Below, one piece after another: positions 18,295-27,089 of a stretch of DNA of 64,000 bases (the stretch's first letter is position 1; every line of letters starts with the position of its first letter). A model generated the notes under the pieces. That model saw nothing but the letters and a program-made list of their open reading frames with translations, was not told the origin of the DNA and made no database searches. The translations under genes were made by a program, and so were the position numbers. Source of the stretch: JADLGL01 sp963667605 (GTDB lineage: Bacteria; Pseudomonadota; Alphaproteobacteria; Rhizobiales; Kaistiaceae); NCBI GenBank assembly GCA_963667605.2, contig CAXXUZ010000003.1, positions 1,054,001-1,118,000 on the forward strand. Direction: 5' to 3'.

Positions 18295-18956
18295 ATGTTC
18301 TGGTGCTCTGCGGTCGGATCCGCTTTCGTCATTGATCGCCGAATGTCGCCGTCCCGCGGTTCGTCATGAAACCGGGCGAGCTGGTCGATCTGTTTAAGGG
18401 CGTGACGGCTCGCTCGGCCCGCGAGCAGCGCTGCATGTATCACATGTGGCCTGCCCAATGCCAAACTCAATTCGCGTTCGGTTAAGCGCCGCAAACTGGG
18501 AATGCCGTGGGCGATCCCGAATCGACGCCTCAGCGACGACTGCAGCTTGCCGACTCCGTCTTCTCCCGCGTCGGCAGCATCGATCAAGGCCGCGACTTGC
18601 CCTTGCTTGATCGCTGCTGTTACCGCATCGAAACCAGTAATCAGTCCGCCGGCCTTGCGCGCCAGTGACAGCGAACCCAACAGCGATTGCTTCAATTGCT
18701 CTCCGGTTCGCTCAGCCAGGTCGCCGGCGACCCGTACTTGGGTCTTCATCGCCCGGGCGAAAAGGTTCTTTGCCGCCGCCGCGCGGATCAGGTCAGCTCG
18801 CGCCGAGATCCACACCCCCCTCCCCGGCAGTTGGTGCTTGAGATCGAGAACGATCGCGCCATCGGGATCAGCGACAAACCGAAGCAGATTAGCAACCGGT
18901 TTCACCTCGCGGGTGACTGCGCACATTCTGCTGGTTGGTTCGTTGCGGCGCGGCAT
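18291..18956 (-). CDS. YlxR/DUF448 family RNA-binding protein with C-terminal L7Ae-like extension
   Basis: The 221-residue protein begins with a YlxR domain (RMCAVTREVKPVANLLRFV, LPGRGVWISA, residues about 10-85) followed by an extension resembling an L7Ae/L30e-type domain (LLGSLSLARKAGGLITGFDAV, about residues 105-190). YlxR proteins are nucleic-acid binding and sit between nusA and infB in most bacteria; the two-domain form is typical in Alphaproteobacteria. Exact role is not established from the sequence. Confidence 0.92.
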   Translation of the reverse strand: MPRRNEPTSRMCAVTREVKPVANLLRFVADPDGAIVLDLKHQLPGRGVWISARADLIRAAAAKNLFARAMKTQVRVAGDLAERTGEQLKQSLLGSLSLARKAGGLITGFDAVTAAIKQGQVAALIDAADAGEDGVGKLQSSLRRRFGIAHGIPSLRRLTERELSLALGRPHVIHAALLAGRASRHALKQIDQLARFHDEPRDGDIRRSMTKADPTAEHQNI

Positions 18957-18980
18957 TGCAAAGGGCCCGTCCGTTCCAGC

Positions 18981-20621
18981 TCACAACCCTGCGCCCGGTT
19001 GGTCGGCGACCCCGGCGCTGGCATCGGTATCCGTCTCGCCCTCGTCTCCGACTTCCGCGTCCGGCACCAAATCCTCTTCTGTGATCCAGCCGGCGCGGAC
19101 GCGAGCGTCCATGATCATCGCCTCAGCGTCGACGCGGGTGATGCCCAAACCGTCCAGCGCCCCGGGTTGGAAGGTGGTCTCCCCTTCATTGCGCTCTGTG
19201 TAGCCAACCAGATCGTCGGGGATCGACCCGGCGAAATCCTCAATCGTCTTGATCTCGCTTTTGCCAAGAGCGACCAGCATAGCGGTCGTCATGCCAGGCA
19301 CATCCCCAATTTCGTCGGCGACACCCAAAGCCTTTCGCTCGGCATCAAGCTCGGCCTCACGGCGCTCGATATATTCGCGCGCCCGCATTTGCAGTTCGCC
19401 CGCCGTCTCCTCATCGAAGCCCTCGATAGACGCAATTTCTACAAGCTCAACAAAAGCGATCTCCTCGACCGACGAGAACCCTTCCGAGGCTAGCAATTGC
19501 CCCACCATCTGGTCCACATCGAGCACCTGAACGAACAATTCCGACCGTTCCTTGAATTCCTTTTGCCGTCGCTCGGATTCCTCCTGCTCGGTGAGGATAT
19601 CGATGTCCCAGCCGGTCAATTGGGAGGCAAGCCGGACGTTCTGGCCGCGCCGGCCAATCGCCAACGATAGCTGCTCATCAGGGACGACAACTTCGATCCG
19701 CTGCGTGTCCTCGTCTAGCACCACTTTGGCGACCTCGGCTGGCTGCAGCGCATTGACGATGAAGGTGGCCGGGTCAGGGCTCCAAGGAATGATGTCGATC
19801 TTCTCGCCTTGGAGTTCATTGACAACCGCCTGGACCCGGCTGCCGCGCATGCCGACGCAAGCGCCAACGGGATCGATCGAGGAATCGCGCGAGATAACGG
19901 CTATTTTGGCGCGGCTGCCCGGATCGCGCGCCACTGACTTGACCTCGATAATGCTGTCATAAATCTCGGGCACCTCCTGGGCGAAGAGCTGCGTCATGAA
20001 TTGCGGATGCGTCCGCGACAGGAAAATCTGCGGTCCGCGCTGCTCGCGGCGGACGTCATAGACATGGGCACGAACCCGATCGCCATAGCGGAACATCTCG
20101 CGCGGGATCAGTTCGTTACGCCGGATGATCGCCTCGCCGCGGCCGAGATCGACAATGACATCGCCATACTCGACCCGCTTCACTTGGCCGTTGACGATCG
20201 CACCGATGCGATCCTTGTATTCCTCATATTGGCGGTCGCGCTCGGCCTCGCGCACCTTCTGCACGATCACCTGCTTGGCCGATTGCGCTGCGATCCGACC
20301 GAAATCTACTGGCGGCAAGGGCTCGGAAATGAAATCGCCAACCTGAGCGGCCGGATTGCGCTCTCGCGCATCTTCAATCGGAATGTCCGTTGCCGGTTCC
20401 TCGACTTCGTCGACGACTTTCAACAGACGCTGCAATTTGATCTCCCCGGTCTTCGGGTTGATCTCGGCCCGGACATCGGTCTCCAAACCATATCGGGAGC
20501 GCGCCGCCTTCTGGATAGCGTCTTCCATTGCTTCGATGACGATCGACCGATCGATTGCCTTTTCCCTCGCGACCGCGTCGGCGATCTGGAGCAACTCCAA
20601 CCTATTAGCGCTGACAACCAT
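18981..20621 (-). CDS. nusA: Transcription termination/antitermination factor NusA
   Basis: NusA binds RNA polymerase and modulates pausing, termination and antitermination. The 546-residue protein has the N-terminal RNAP-binding domain, an S1 domain (GAIVNGQVKRVEYGDVIVDLGRGEAI), two KH domains (GACVGMRGSRVQAVVNEL and LAIGRRGQNVRLASQLTGWDIDI, split here by intervening residues) and two C-terminal acidic helix-hairpin repeats. It starts 1 bp after the rimP stop. Confidence 0.98.
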   Translation of the reverse strand: MVVSANRLELLQIADAVAREKAIDRSIVIEAMEDAIQKAARSRYGLETDVRAEINPKTGEIKLQRLLKVVDEVEEPATDIPIEDARERNPAAQVGDFISEPLPPVDFGRIAAQSAKQVIVQKVREAERDRQYEEYKDRIGAIVNGQVKRVEYGDVIVDLGRGEAIIRRNELIPREMFRYGDRVRAHVYDVRREQRGPQIFLSRTHPQFMTQLFAQEVPEIYDSIIEVKSVARDPGSRAKIAVISRDSSIDPVGACVGMRGSRVQAVVNELQGEKIDIIPWSPDPATFIVNALQPAEVAKVVLDEDTQRIEVVVPDEQLSLAIGRRGQNVRLASQLTGWDIDILTEQEESERRQKEFKERSELFVQVLDVDQMVGQLLASEGFSSVEEIAFVELVEIASIEGFDEETAGELQMRAREYIERREAELDAERKALGVADEIGDVPGMTTAMLVALGKSEIKTIEDFAGSIPDDLVGYTERNEGETTFQPGALDGLGITRVDAEAMIMDARVRAGWITEEDLVPDAEVGDEGETDTDASAGVADQPGAGL

Positions 20622-20622
20622 G

Positions 20623-21234
20623 TCAGTCTCCTTTTGCGATCAACTCAGGGGCATCTGCGGCCCTTGCCAATTTCTTTGCTTTCGCTCGTTCTTTCTTACG
20701 CTGCCGCTCGGCGCGCAGCGCTTCTCCGATAATCGCATCGGTCAGCACCAGACGTGCCTCGGCAAGTTCGCCGAGCGGGAGGTCGGTATCGCTCTCGGCG
20801 TCATCCTCGCGCAACGTCAAGCTTTGTTCGTCGACGGCCTGGATGGTGCCACGAAAACGCTTACGGCCCGCGATCAGCCGGGCGAGCTCTATCTTGGCTA
20901 CCTGTCCGACGGTCTCCTGGAAATCGGTGCGGCGCACCAGCGGCCGGTCGATTCCGGGTGAGGAGATCTCCAGCCGATAGGTCCGGTCGATCGGATCTTT
21001 TAGATCGAGCACCGGCGATAGATTGCGGCTTAGCTTCTCGCAATCCTCAATCGCCATCGTGCCGTCTGCCCGCTCTGCCATAATCTGTAGTGTCAGACCG
21101 TCGCGCCCTGATATTCTGATCCGAACCAGCCGATAGCCGAGCCCCTCGGTCACCGGTCCGACAATCTGGGCTACTCGCGCTTCAAGCCCGGTTTCCCTAA
21201 TGATCCGGTCGTCAGTGAACGGTGCAACGCTCAA
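20623..21234 (-). CDS. rimP: Ribosome maturation factor RimP
   Basis: RimP aids 30S assembly. The conserved core runs from GLEARVAQIVGPVTEGLGY through ISSPGIDRPLVRRTDF to the SH3-like C-terminal domain. The frame extends to 21381, but that would run through a terminator and the trmB end; the TTG at 21232-21234 (MSVAPFTDDRIIRE, 203 residues) is the likely start, immediately after the terminator. No strong ribosome site is seen. Confidence 0.93.
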   Translation of the reverse strand: MSVAPFTDDRIIRETGLEARVAQIVGPVTEGLGYRLVRIRISGRDGLTLQIMAERADGTMAIEDCEKLSRNLSPVLDLKDPIDRTYRLEISSPGIDRPLVRRTDFQETVGQVAKIELARLIAGRKRFRGTIQAVDEQSLTLREDDAESDTDLPLGELAEARLVLTDAIIGEALRAERQRKKERAKAKKLARAADAPELIAKGD

Positions 21235-21258
21235 TCGGCTACTCGGTCGGTTTGGATG

Positions 21259-21288
21259 AAAAAAAGAGCGGGTCCGGCGGGCCCACTC
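21259..21288 (-). terminator. Intrinsic terminator/attenuator in the rimP-nusA leader
   Basis: On the minus strand a 7-bp stem (GAGTGGG / CCCGCTC, one G-U pair; arms 21282-21288 and 21266-21272) with a 9-nt loop is followed by seven Ts (21259-21265). It ends 24 nt before the proposed rimP start. It either ends the trmB transcript or attenuates transcription into rimP-nusA-infB. Confidence 0.8.
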
Positions 21289-21377
21289 TCCAACGAAACC
21301 GTTTGTTTGAGATTGATGTTGCGAGATATAGGCCGTGGCTGCTCCGTTTGCAACCAGCCGATTGCAGCCGGTGGGGA

Positions 21378-22061
21378 TCATCCACGCCGAAAGGCCAGAT
21401 AGATCGGTGTCCGCCCAGCGCGGAGCGCCTTGGCCTCATACCGGGTACCCGGCCAACCGCGCCATGGTCGCCGCCAATCATCGGCGTTTGTCGCAGTCCA
21501 TGCGAAATCGCGGCTTCGCAGCACTGCCAACAATGTCCAATCGGCATAGGCGGCAATGTCGGTCGCAACGCGGAGCGACCCGCCTGGTTGGAGCGCCCTG
21601 GCCATCCGTTCAAGATTGGCAACCGAGATGAACCGGCGTTTCCAATGTCGCCGCTTCGGCCATGGATCGGGGTAGAGAAGATCGATCCGGGCGAGCGAGA
21701 TCTGCGGTAGCCAGTCGAGCAGGATTGCAGCGTCGTGCTGATAGACTCGGATATTGAGGTGGCCGCGATCTTCGATCGCCGAAACGGTCTTGGCCAATCC
21801 CTCCTGGAATGGCTCGACACCTATGAAGCCGCAATGCGGAGCCTGTTCGGCCTCATGAAGCAAATGCTCGCCGGCGCCGCAGCCGATCTCGAGTCTGATG
21901 TCGGTGACCGGCTCCGAGAATATCGATCTGAGGTCGGTGGGCGGTTCGGTGTCAGTATCTATCATCAGCTCCGGCAGCCGCCGGGCGACGATCTCGGCCC
22001 GCCGTGGGCTGAGAGGTCGTCCCTTTCGGCGGCCATGAAGCTTGTGCCGCCGATCGGTCAC
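21378..22061 (-). CDS. trmB: tRNA (guanine-N7-)-methyltransferase TrmB
   Basis: TrmB makes m7G46 in tRNA with SAM. The protein has LEIGCGAGEHLLHEA (SAM motif I), GVEPFQEGL, the LLYPDPWPKRRHWKRRFI catalytic segment and a TD(I)AAYADW motif. The frame opens to 22187 inside metK, but the GTG at 22059-22061 (MTDRRHKLHGRRKG, 227 residues) matches the family N-terminus and falls after the metK stop at 22078. It follows metK, the SAM supplier, by 16 bp. Confidence 0.95.
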   Translation of the reverse strand: MTDRRHKLHGRRKGRPLSPRRAEIVARRLPELMIDTDTEPPTDLRSIFSEPVTDIRLEIGCGAGEHLLHEAEQAPHCGFIGVEPFQEGLAKTVSAIEDRGHLNIRVYQHDAAILLDWLPQISLARIDLLYPDPWPKRRHWKRRFISVANLERMARALQPGGSLRVATDIAAYADWTLLAVLRSRDFAWTATNADDWRRPWRGWPGTRYEAKALRAGRTPIYLAFRRG

Positions 22062-22077
22062 GCCGACCGGCCCCGGC

Positions 22078-23265
22078 TCAACTGAGTTCGCTGTCGATTC
22101 GGTCGACCAAATCGGTGCGCTCCCAGGAGAAGCCGCCATCCTCTTCCGGAGCTCGGCCGAAATGTCCGTAGGCAGAAGTCCGGGCATAGATCGGTCGATT
22201 GAGCTGGAGATGCTCGCGGATGCCTCGTGGCGAAAGACTCATCACCCGCCGCAGCGCCTGCTCAAGCTTTTCCTCCTCGACCTTGCCGGTGCCATGAAGG
22301 TCGACATAAAGCGAAAGCGGTTCCGACACGCCGATCGCATAGGCGAGCTGAATGGTGCAGCGATCGCCGATCTCGGCCGCGACCACATTCTTGGCGAGAT
22401 AACGGGCGGCATAGGCCGCCGAGCGATCGACCTTGGTCGGGTCCTTGCCCGAAAACGCCCCGCCGCCATGCGGCGCAGCTCCGCCATAGGTGTCGACGAT
22501 GATCTTGCGTCCGGTGAGGCCGGCATCACCGTCAGGCCCACCGATCAGGAATTTGCCAGTCGGGTTGACGTGCCAGGCGGTGTCATTGTCGATCCACTCC
22601 TCGGGAAGAGCCTGGCGGACATAAGGCTCCACCAACTCGCGGACTTCATCCGAGGTCATGTCGAAGGTGTGTTGTGTCGAGACCACGATCGCGGCGGCCC
22701 TAACCGGCATTCCGTCGCGATAGGCAAGCGTAACCTGACTCTTCGAATCGGGCTGTAGCTCTGGAGCCCGCCCTTGATGCCGCGCCTCTGCCATTAGCTC
22801 CAGGATCTTATGAGCGTAGTAGATCGGCGCCGGCATCAATTCCGGCGTCTCCCGGCAAGCATAGCCAAACATCAGACCCTGGTCGCCAGCGCCCTCATCC
22901 TTATTGCCGGCGGCGTCGACCCCCTGGGCGATGTCGGCCGATTGCTGATGCAGCAGCACTTCCACGTCGCACTCTCGCCAGTGGAAGCCATTCTGCTCGT
23001 AGCCGATTTCGCGGATCGCCTGCCGTGCGAGATCGGCAATGCGATCCTTATTGCCGGCGATTTCTGCCGGCCCGCGCACTTCTCCCGCAATTACCACTCG
23101 ATTGGTGGTCGCCAGGGTTTCGCAGGCGACGCGCGATTCCGGCATCACTGCCAAGAACGCGTCGACAATTGTGTCTGAGATCCGATCACAGACCTTGTCT
23201 GGGTGACCTTCGGAAACCGATTCGCTGGTAAAAACGTAGGATGACCGCAAAAGGGACTCCCTCAT
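22078..23265 (-). CDS. metK: S-adenosylmethionine synthetase
   Basis: MetK makes SAM from methionine and ATP. The protein has FTSESVSEGHPDKVCDRISDT at the N-terminus (ATP/Met binding), KDEGAGDQGLMFGYA, GGPDGDAGLTGRKI and the GGGAFSGKDPTKVDRSAAY loop. The ATG at 23263-23265 (MRESLLRSSYVF, 395 residues) is chosen over one five codons upstream as it is closer to the conserved core; both are possible. I examined the leader for SAM riboswitch classes and could not recognise one. Confidence 0.97.
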   Translation of the reverse strand: MRESLLRSSYVFTSESVSEGHPDKVCDRISDTIVDAFLAVMPESRVACETLATTNRVVIAGEVRGPAEIAGNKDRIADLARQAIREIGYEQNGFHWRECDVEVLLHQQSADIAQGVDAAGNKDEGAGDQGLMFGYACRETPELMPAPIYYAHKILELMAEARHQGRAPELQPDSKSQVTLAYRDGMPVRAAAIVVSTQHTFDMTSDEVRELVEPYVRQALPEEWIDNDTAWHVNPTGKFLIGGPDGDAGLTGRKIIVDTYGGAAPHGGGAFSGKDPTKVDRSAAYAARYLAKNVVAAEIGDRCTIQLAYAIGVSEPLSLYVDLHGTGKVEEEKLEQALRRVMSLSPRGIREHLQLNRPIYARTSAYGHFGRAPEEDGGFSWERTDLVDRIDSELS

Positions 23266-23347
23266 CGATAAACGGAACAATACTCGGCCAGTTGGGTGGA
23301 TTAGCCCTCTTGGCAGCGAATACCGAAGCCGTCAATCTCGACTGAAG

Positions 23348-23755
23348 TCAGCCCCCGGTGCCGTCACCCGCGAGCGATCGAACCAGATCGACGATCCGCC
23401 GTCGCACTTTGGAATCTGAGATACGGACAAAAGCGCGATTAAGCTGAAGTCCCTCCGAACTCGACAGGAAGTCGACCACGTAGCTACCGCTTTTCGAATC
23501 GGCCTTGCCCGTTTCGCCTTGTCCCGGCGCACCTTCGAAGAAGAATCCAACCGGCACCGATAAGACGGTCGCAATATTCTGCAAGCGGCTGGCGCCAATG
23601 CGATTAGTTCCTTTTTCGTATTTCTGGATTTGCTGAAAGGTGATGCCAAGCTGTTGGCCAAGCTTTTCCTGACTCATACTCAACATCATTCTACGAAGTC
23701 TGACGCGACCACCTACATGAATATCAATTGGATTTGGCTTTTTAGTTCCGGGCAT
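23348..23755 (-). CDS. XRE-family helix-turn-helix transcriptional regulator
   Basis: The protein (135 residues from the ATG at 23753-23755, which has a GGAG site a few bases upstream inside the longer frame) has an HTH near residues 15-70: RVRLRRMMLSMSQEKLGQQL, then ITFQQIQKYEKGTNRIGASRL, and a short variable tail. Such single-HTH proteins directly upstream of metK are conserved in rhizobia and relatives. It could control metK or lnt; target is unknown. Confidence 0.92.
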   Translation of the reverse strand: MPGTKKPNPIDIHVGGRVRLRRMMLSMSQEKLGQQLGITFQQIQKYEKGTNRIGASRLQNIATVLSVPVGFFFEGAPGQGETGKADSKSGSYVVDFLSSSEGLQLNRAFVRISDSKVRRRIVDLVRSLAGDGTGG

Positions 23756-23853
23756 TAAGTTCTCCATGAAGAAGCACTACAACGTAGCCGCACCTTGCGA
23801 AATAAGTGCCGACCAATTCGAACGTTGCTACAAAGCAGCCGGAGGTTGCAATG

Positions 23854-25449
23854 TCAATTGTATCGGCGAATTATCGACCGCCGGCCGGCAAGCGCGATTC
23901 CACCGACCAAAAGTAGCAGAATTCCTGGAATTCGATCGCCATAGCGGGCATAGAGCGTCATCGGTAGCGCCTGCGACAAATTGCCGTCAATCACTCCGAC
24001 CTGGTTAAGATCAAGGCGTGCCGTCACTCGGCCGTAGGGGTCGACCATCGCCGAAATACCGGTATTGGCGGCACGAATGAGCGGCAATCCCTCTTCGACC
24101 GCGCGTAGAATCGCCTGTTGGAAGTGCTGCCGCGGTCCGGGCGTGGCACCATACCAGGCGTCGTTGGTGACATTGAGAAGCCAGCCAGGCCGAACTCCAT
24201 CCTCGGTAACCTCGCCAGCGAAGATTATCTCGTAGCAGATCAAGGGTGAGAACGGCGGGGCGTCGCCGGCGATCAGCGATCGGCGCTCGAGCCCGGCGGC
24301 GAATCCGCCGGGAAGAGCGATCAATTGGCGGATCCCCCAACGCTGCAAAGTCTCCTTGAACGGGAGATATTCGCCGAACGGGACGAGATGGACCTTGTCG
24401 TAGGAATCACTGATTTCGCCATTGTCGGTGATCACCAGGACGCTGTTGGTGACCTCACCAGAACCGTTGGACCGACGCCTCGGCGCGCCGGTGATCAAAG
24501 TGGTGCCTGGCGGTAGCATTTCGGCAATCTCCGCCAGCGCCTCCGGCTGTTCAGTTAGAATGAAGGGCACCGCCGTCTCGGCCCAGATGATGTGCGTCGG
24601 CCCATCATTTCCTTGCGGCAAGGGCGACGACAGGCTGAGATCGATTTGGCGCTGGAAATTGGACTGCTCTTCGGCCGGATCCTGCTTCACCGCCTGTGGG
24701 ATCGCGGCCTGAACGATGCGGAGCCGGACGTTCTCGACAATAGCGTCACCGGCACCGCGAAGGCGCATCAGGCCGAAGCCGATATTGGCGGCCATCGCGA
24801 TGATAATTATCGACACGACCAGCCGTCGGCCTGGTCCCTGTTCGGCGCCGCCGATCAGTAGAGTCGGTGCCGCGAATACCAGGAAGGCGAGGAGCGTCAT
24901 CCCCCAAAGCCCAACCAGGGAGGCCGACTGCATCAGCAGCGGGTCGGGCATTAGCGTGTAGCCGATGGCGTTCCATGGAAAACCGCTGAGAATGTGGCCG
25001 CGCAGCCACTCGACCAGGGTCATCACCACCGCGAAAATAAGAATGCGCGGCCAGCCATCGGTCCACAACAGCCGCGCCACCGCGACACCGACGCCCCACA
25101 GGACCGCGAGCCCAGCGGGGAGCGCGATCACCGCAAACGGCATCATCCAGCCGAAAGTGTCCGCGTCGACCAGGAACGAGGAGCCGATCCACCACAGACC
25201 GGCGATGAAATAGCCAAAGCCGAACCACCAGCCGATCGCAGCGGCCGATAACATTCGTCGTAGCAGGCCGGATCCTTGTGGCGTGGCCGAGCCATCGATC
25301 ATCCAGATCAGAATCGGAATCGCGATCCATCCGACCGGGAGCGCGTTGACTGGCGCCAGCGTCAAAACCATGAGCCCGCCGGCAAGGAACGCCAGAGCGA
25401 GTCGCCGCCAGCCCCATAACAGGATGATCGAATCAGCCAGTCGGTTCAT
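23854..25449 (-). CDS. lnt: Apolipoprotein N-acyltransferase
   Basis: Lnt adds the third acyl chain to outer-membrane lipoproteins. The 531-residue protein has about six to eight membrane segments in the first 230 residues and a nitrilase-like domain with the catalytic triad Glu291 (IIWAETAVPF), Lys352 (YDKVHLVPFGEY) and Cys405 (SPLICYEIIF). A final hydrophobic segment ends in GRRSIIRRYN. It lies 63 bp downstream of corC in the ybeY-corC-lnt block common in proteobacteria. Confidence 0.97.
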   Translation of the reverse strand: MNRLADSIILLWGWRRLALAFLAGGLMVLTLAPVNALPVGWIAIPILIWMIDGSATPQGSGLLRRMLSAAAIGWWFGFGYFIAGLWWIGSSFLVDADTFGWMMPFAVIALPAGLAVLWGVGVAVARLLWTDGWPRILIFAVVMTLVEWLRGHILSGFPWNAIGYTLMPDPLLMQSASLVGLWGMTLLAFLVFAAPTLLIGGAEQGPGRRLVVSIIIIAMAANIGFGLMRLRGAGDAIVENVRLRIVQAAIPQAVKQDPAEEQSNFQRQIDLSLSSPLPQGNDGPTHIIWAETAVPFILTEQPEALAEIAEMLPPGTTLITGAPRRRSNGSGEVTNSVLVITDNGEISDSYDKVHLVPFGEYLPFKETLQRWGIRQLIALPGGFAAGLERRSLIAGDAPPFSPLICYEIIFAGEVTEDGVRPGWLLNVTNDAWYGATPGPRQHFQQAILRAVEEGLPLIRAANTGISAMVDPYGRVTARLDLNQVGVIDGNLSQALPMTLYARYGDRIPGILLLLVGGIALAGRRSIIRRYN

Positions 25450-25512
25450 GGCACAAAGGGGGCGCGAATCGGCAGCGGATCGACCCCGGCTTGGGCGAGG
25501 AACGACCCGCCG

Positions 25513-26568
25513 TCAAGCGCCCGAAGCGGCCCGGGGGAGTGAGTCGACCGTGGACTTGTCGTCCGAAGCGCTATCGGCGTGAGGTGATGCGCTGATCTTC
25601 AGCCGGCGGATTCGCCGCGGATCGGCATCGAGTACCTCAATGACATATCCTTCGGGCAGTGTCACGGTCTCGCCCTTGGTGGGGATATGGCCGAGCCGGC
25701 GGAACACCAGGCCACCGATCGTATTGGCTACATCGCTACCATCGTCGGCAGCCAGCGTGCTGCCGATGGCTACGGCAACCTCGGCGAGACTGGCCCTGGC
25801 ATCGGCGACGAAGCCGCCATCGGCTTGCGCAATGATCTCTGGCTCGTCCTGGTCATATTCGTCCTCGATCTCGCCGACGATCGTTTCCACCGTGTCCTCG
25901 ATCGAGACCAGACCGTCGGTGCCACCATATTCGTCGATTACCAGTGCCATCTGAGTCCGCGAACTCTGCATCATCGCAAGCAGAGTGGCGACCGGCATTG
26001 ACGGTGGTACGAACAGAACGTTGCGGACAAGGCCGGCGGTCGCGATGGTGATGCGAAGATCGAGCTTAGACAGGTCGATCTTCCTGGCATCTTTCTGCTC
26101 GCTACCCGCCTCGCCATTTCCGCTATGCGCCATGTGGCGGATCAGATCCTTGATATGGACCATTCCGACCGGCTCATCGAGGGTCTCGCGATAGACTGGC
26201 ATCCGGGAATGCCCGGATTCACGAAACCGACCAATCAATTCGGCGAGCGATTGGTCGATCTCGATCGCCTCGACATCTGCGCGCGGGATCATGATGTCTC
26301 CGACGCGAACTTCGCGCAGGCGGAGAATATTGTTCAGCAGCCTTCGTTCTTCCGGGGAAAAGGCACCATCTAGTTCCTCGCTTTCCAGCGCTTCCTCAAG
26401 TTCGCGTCGGAAGGAGAGGCTCTTCAGCCCGACCGCTGCGCGCAGCCTGTCGAACCAGCCCTCACCTGCTTGACGGTCAGCCTCCTCGGGCCGGCCGCCG
26501 GTGCTACTGGGAGGTTCTGGGTTTGGTTCTTTGTCTGAACCAGACGGTTCTGATTTGTCGTTCATCAT
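25513..26568 (-). CDS. corC: CorC/HlyC family CBS-domain protein
   Basis: The 351-residue protein lacks membrane segments. After an acidic N-terminus it has paired CBS domains (IMIPRADVEAIEID; MPVYRETLDEPVGMVHIKDLI; LVIDEYGGTDGLVSIEDTVETIVGEIEDE) and a C-terminal CorC_HlyC (transporter-associated) domain with TIGGLVFRRLGHIPTKGE. Family members are linked to magnesium/cobalt homeostasis; exact role is not certain. Its start overlaps the ybeY stop by 4 bp. Confidence 0.93.
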   Translation of the reverse strand: MMNDKSEPSGSDKEPNPEPPSSTGGRPEEADRQAGEGWFDRLRAAVGLKSLSFRRELEEALESEELDGAFSPEERRLLNNILRLREVRVGDIMIPRADVEAIEIDQSLAELIGRFRESGHSRMPVYRETLDEPVGMVHIKDLIRHMAHSGNGEAGSEQKDARKIDLSKLDLRITIATAGLVRNVLFVPPSMPVATLLAMMQSSRTQMALVIDEYGGTDGLVSIEDTVETIVGEIEDEYDQDEPEIIAQADGGFVADARASLAEVAVAIGSTLAADDGSDVANTIGGLVFRRLGHIPTKGETVTLPEGYVIEVLDADPRRIRRLKISASPHADSASDDKSTVDSLPRAASGA

Positions 26569-27089
26569 CCATTACCGCCGGCTGTTCCGATCAGCTCGGG
26601 CTCGCTGCCGGCATAAGGATCAGCGATACCCAGCCTGGCCAGGATCTCGATTTCTAGAGATTCCATGACCGTAGCCTCTGCATCATTCCGATGATCATAA
26701 CCAAGGAGATGCAAAAGTCCGTGAACGAGAAGATGGGAGATGTGGTCGGTTAGCGTCAAGTGCGCGTCGATCGCTTCCTGCGTCACGGTCTCAAAACCAA
26801 GGGCGATATCGCCGAGCGATGAACGCCACTGCGGACCGCCAGAAATCGGCGGCGCCGGAAAGGACAACACGTTGGTGGGTCCCATCTCTGCTCGCCAATC
26901 GGCATTCAATTGCCCGATCCGCCGATCATCGGTGAAAAGGAGCGATATCTCGCCATCGACCGGGAAACCGGCAACAATACCGGAAACGGCTTCGAAGACC
27001 CACTCGGCGAGACGCTTCAGTTCGGTCTCGCCGGGCCAATCGCCCGCCGCAACATTGATATCGATCGTCGCCGCAGACGATTCAGCCAT
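26565..27089 (-). CDS. ybeY: Endoribonuclease YbeY
   Basis: YbeY is a zinc endoribonuclease required for rRNA maturation and ribosome quality control. The motif HGLLHLLGYDH (three metal-binding His) lies near the C-terminus, with TNVLSFPAP upstream, as expected. The start is taken as the ATG at 27087-27089, overlapping the phoH stop by 8 bp; an ATG three codons upstream also fits. Order miaB-phoH-ybeY-corC-lnt is a conserved RNA/envelope cluster. Confidence 0.95.
   Translation of the reverse strand: MAESSAATIDINVAAGDWPGETELKRLAEWVFEAVSGIVAGFPVDGEISLLFTDDRRIGQLNADWRAEMGPTNVLSFPAPPISGGPQWRSSLGDIALGFETVTQEAIDAHLTLTDHISHLLVHGLLHLLGYDHRNDAEATVMESLEIEILARLGIADPYAGSEPELIGTAGGNG

Noticed and set aside
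23266..23347. SAM riboswitch upstream of metK
   Set aside because: Only 82 nt between the XRE gene and metK, and none of the SAM-II or SAM/SAH conserved segments were recognised.
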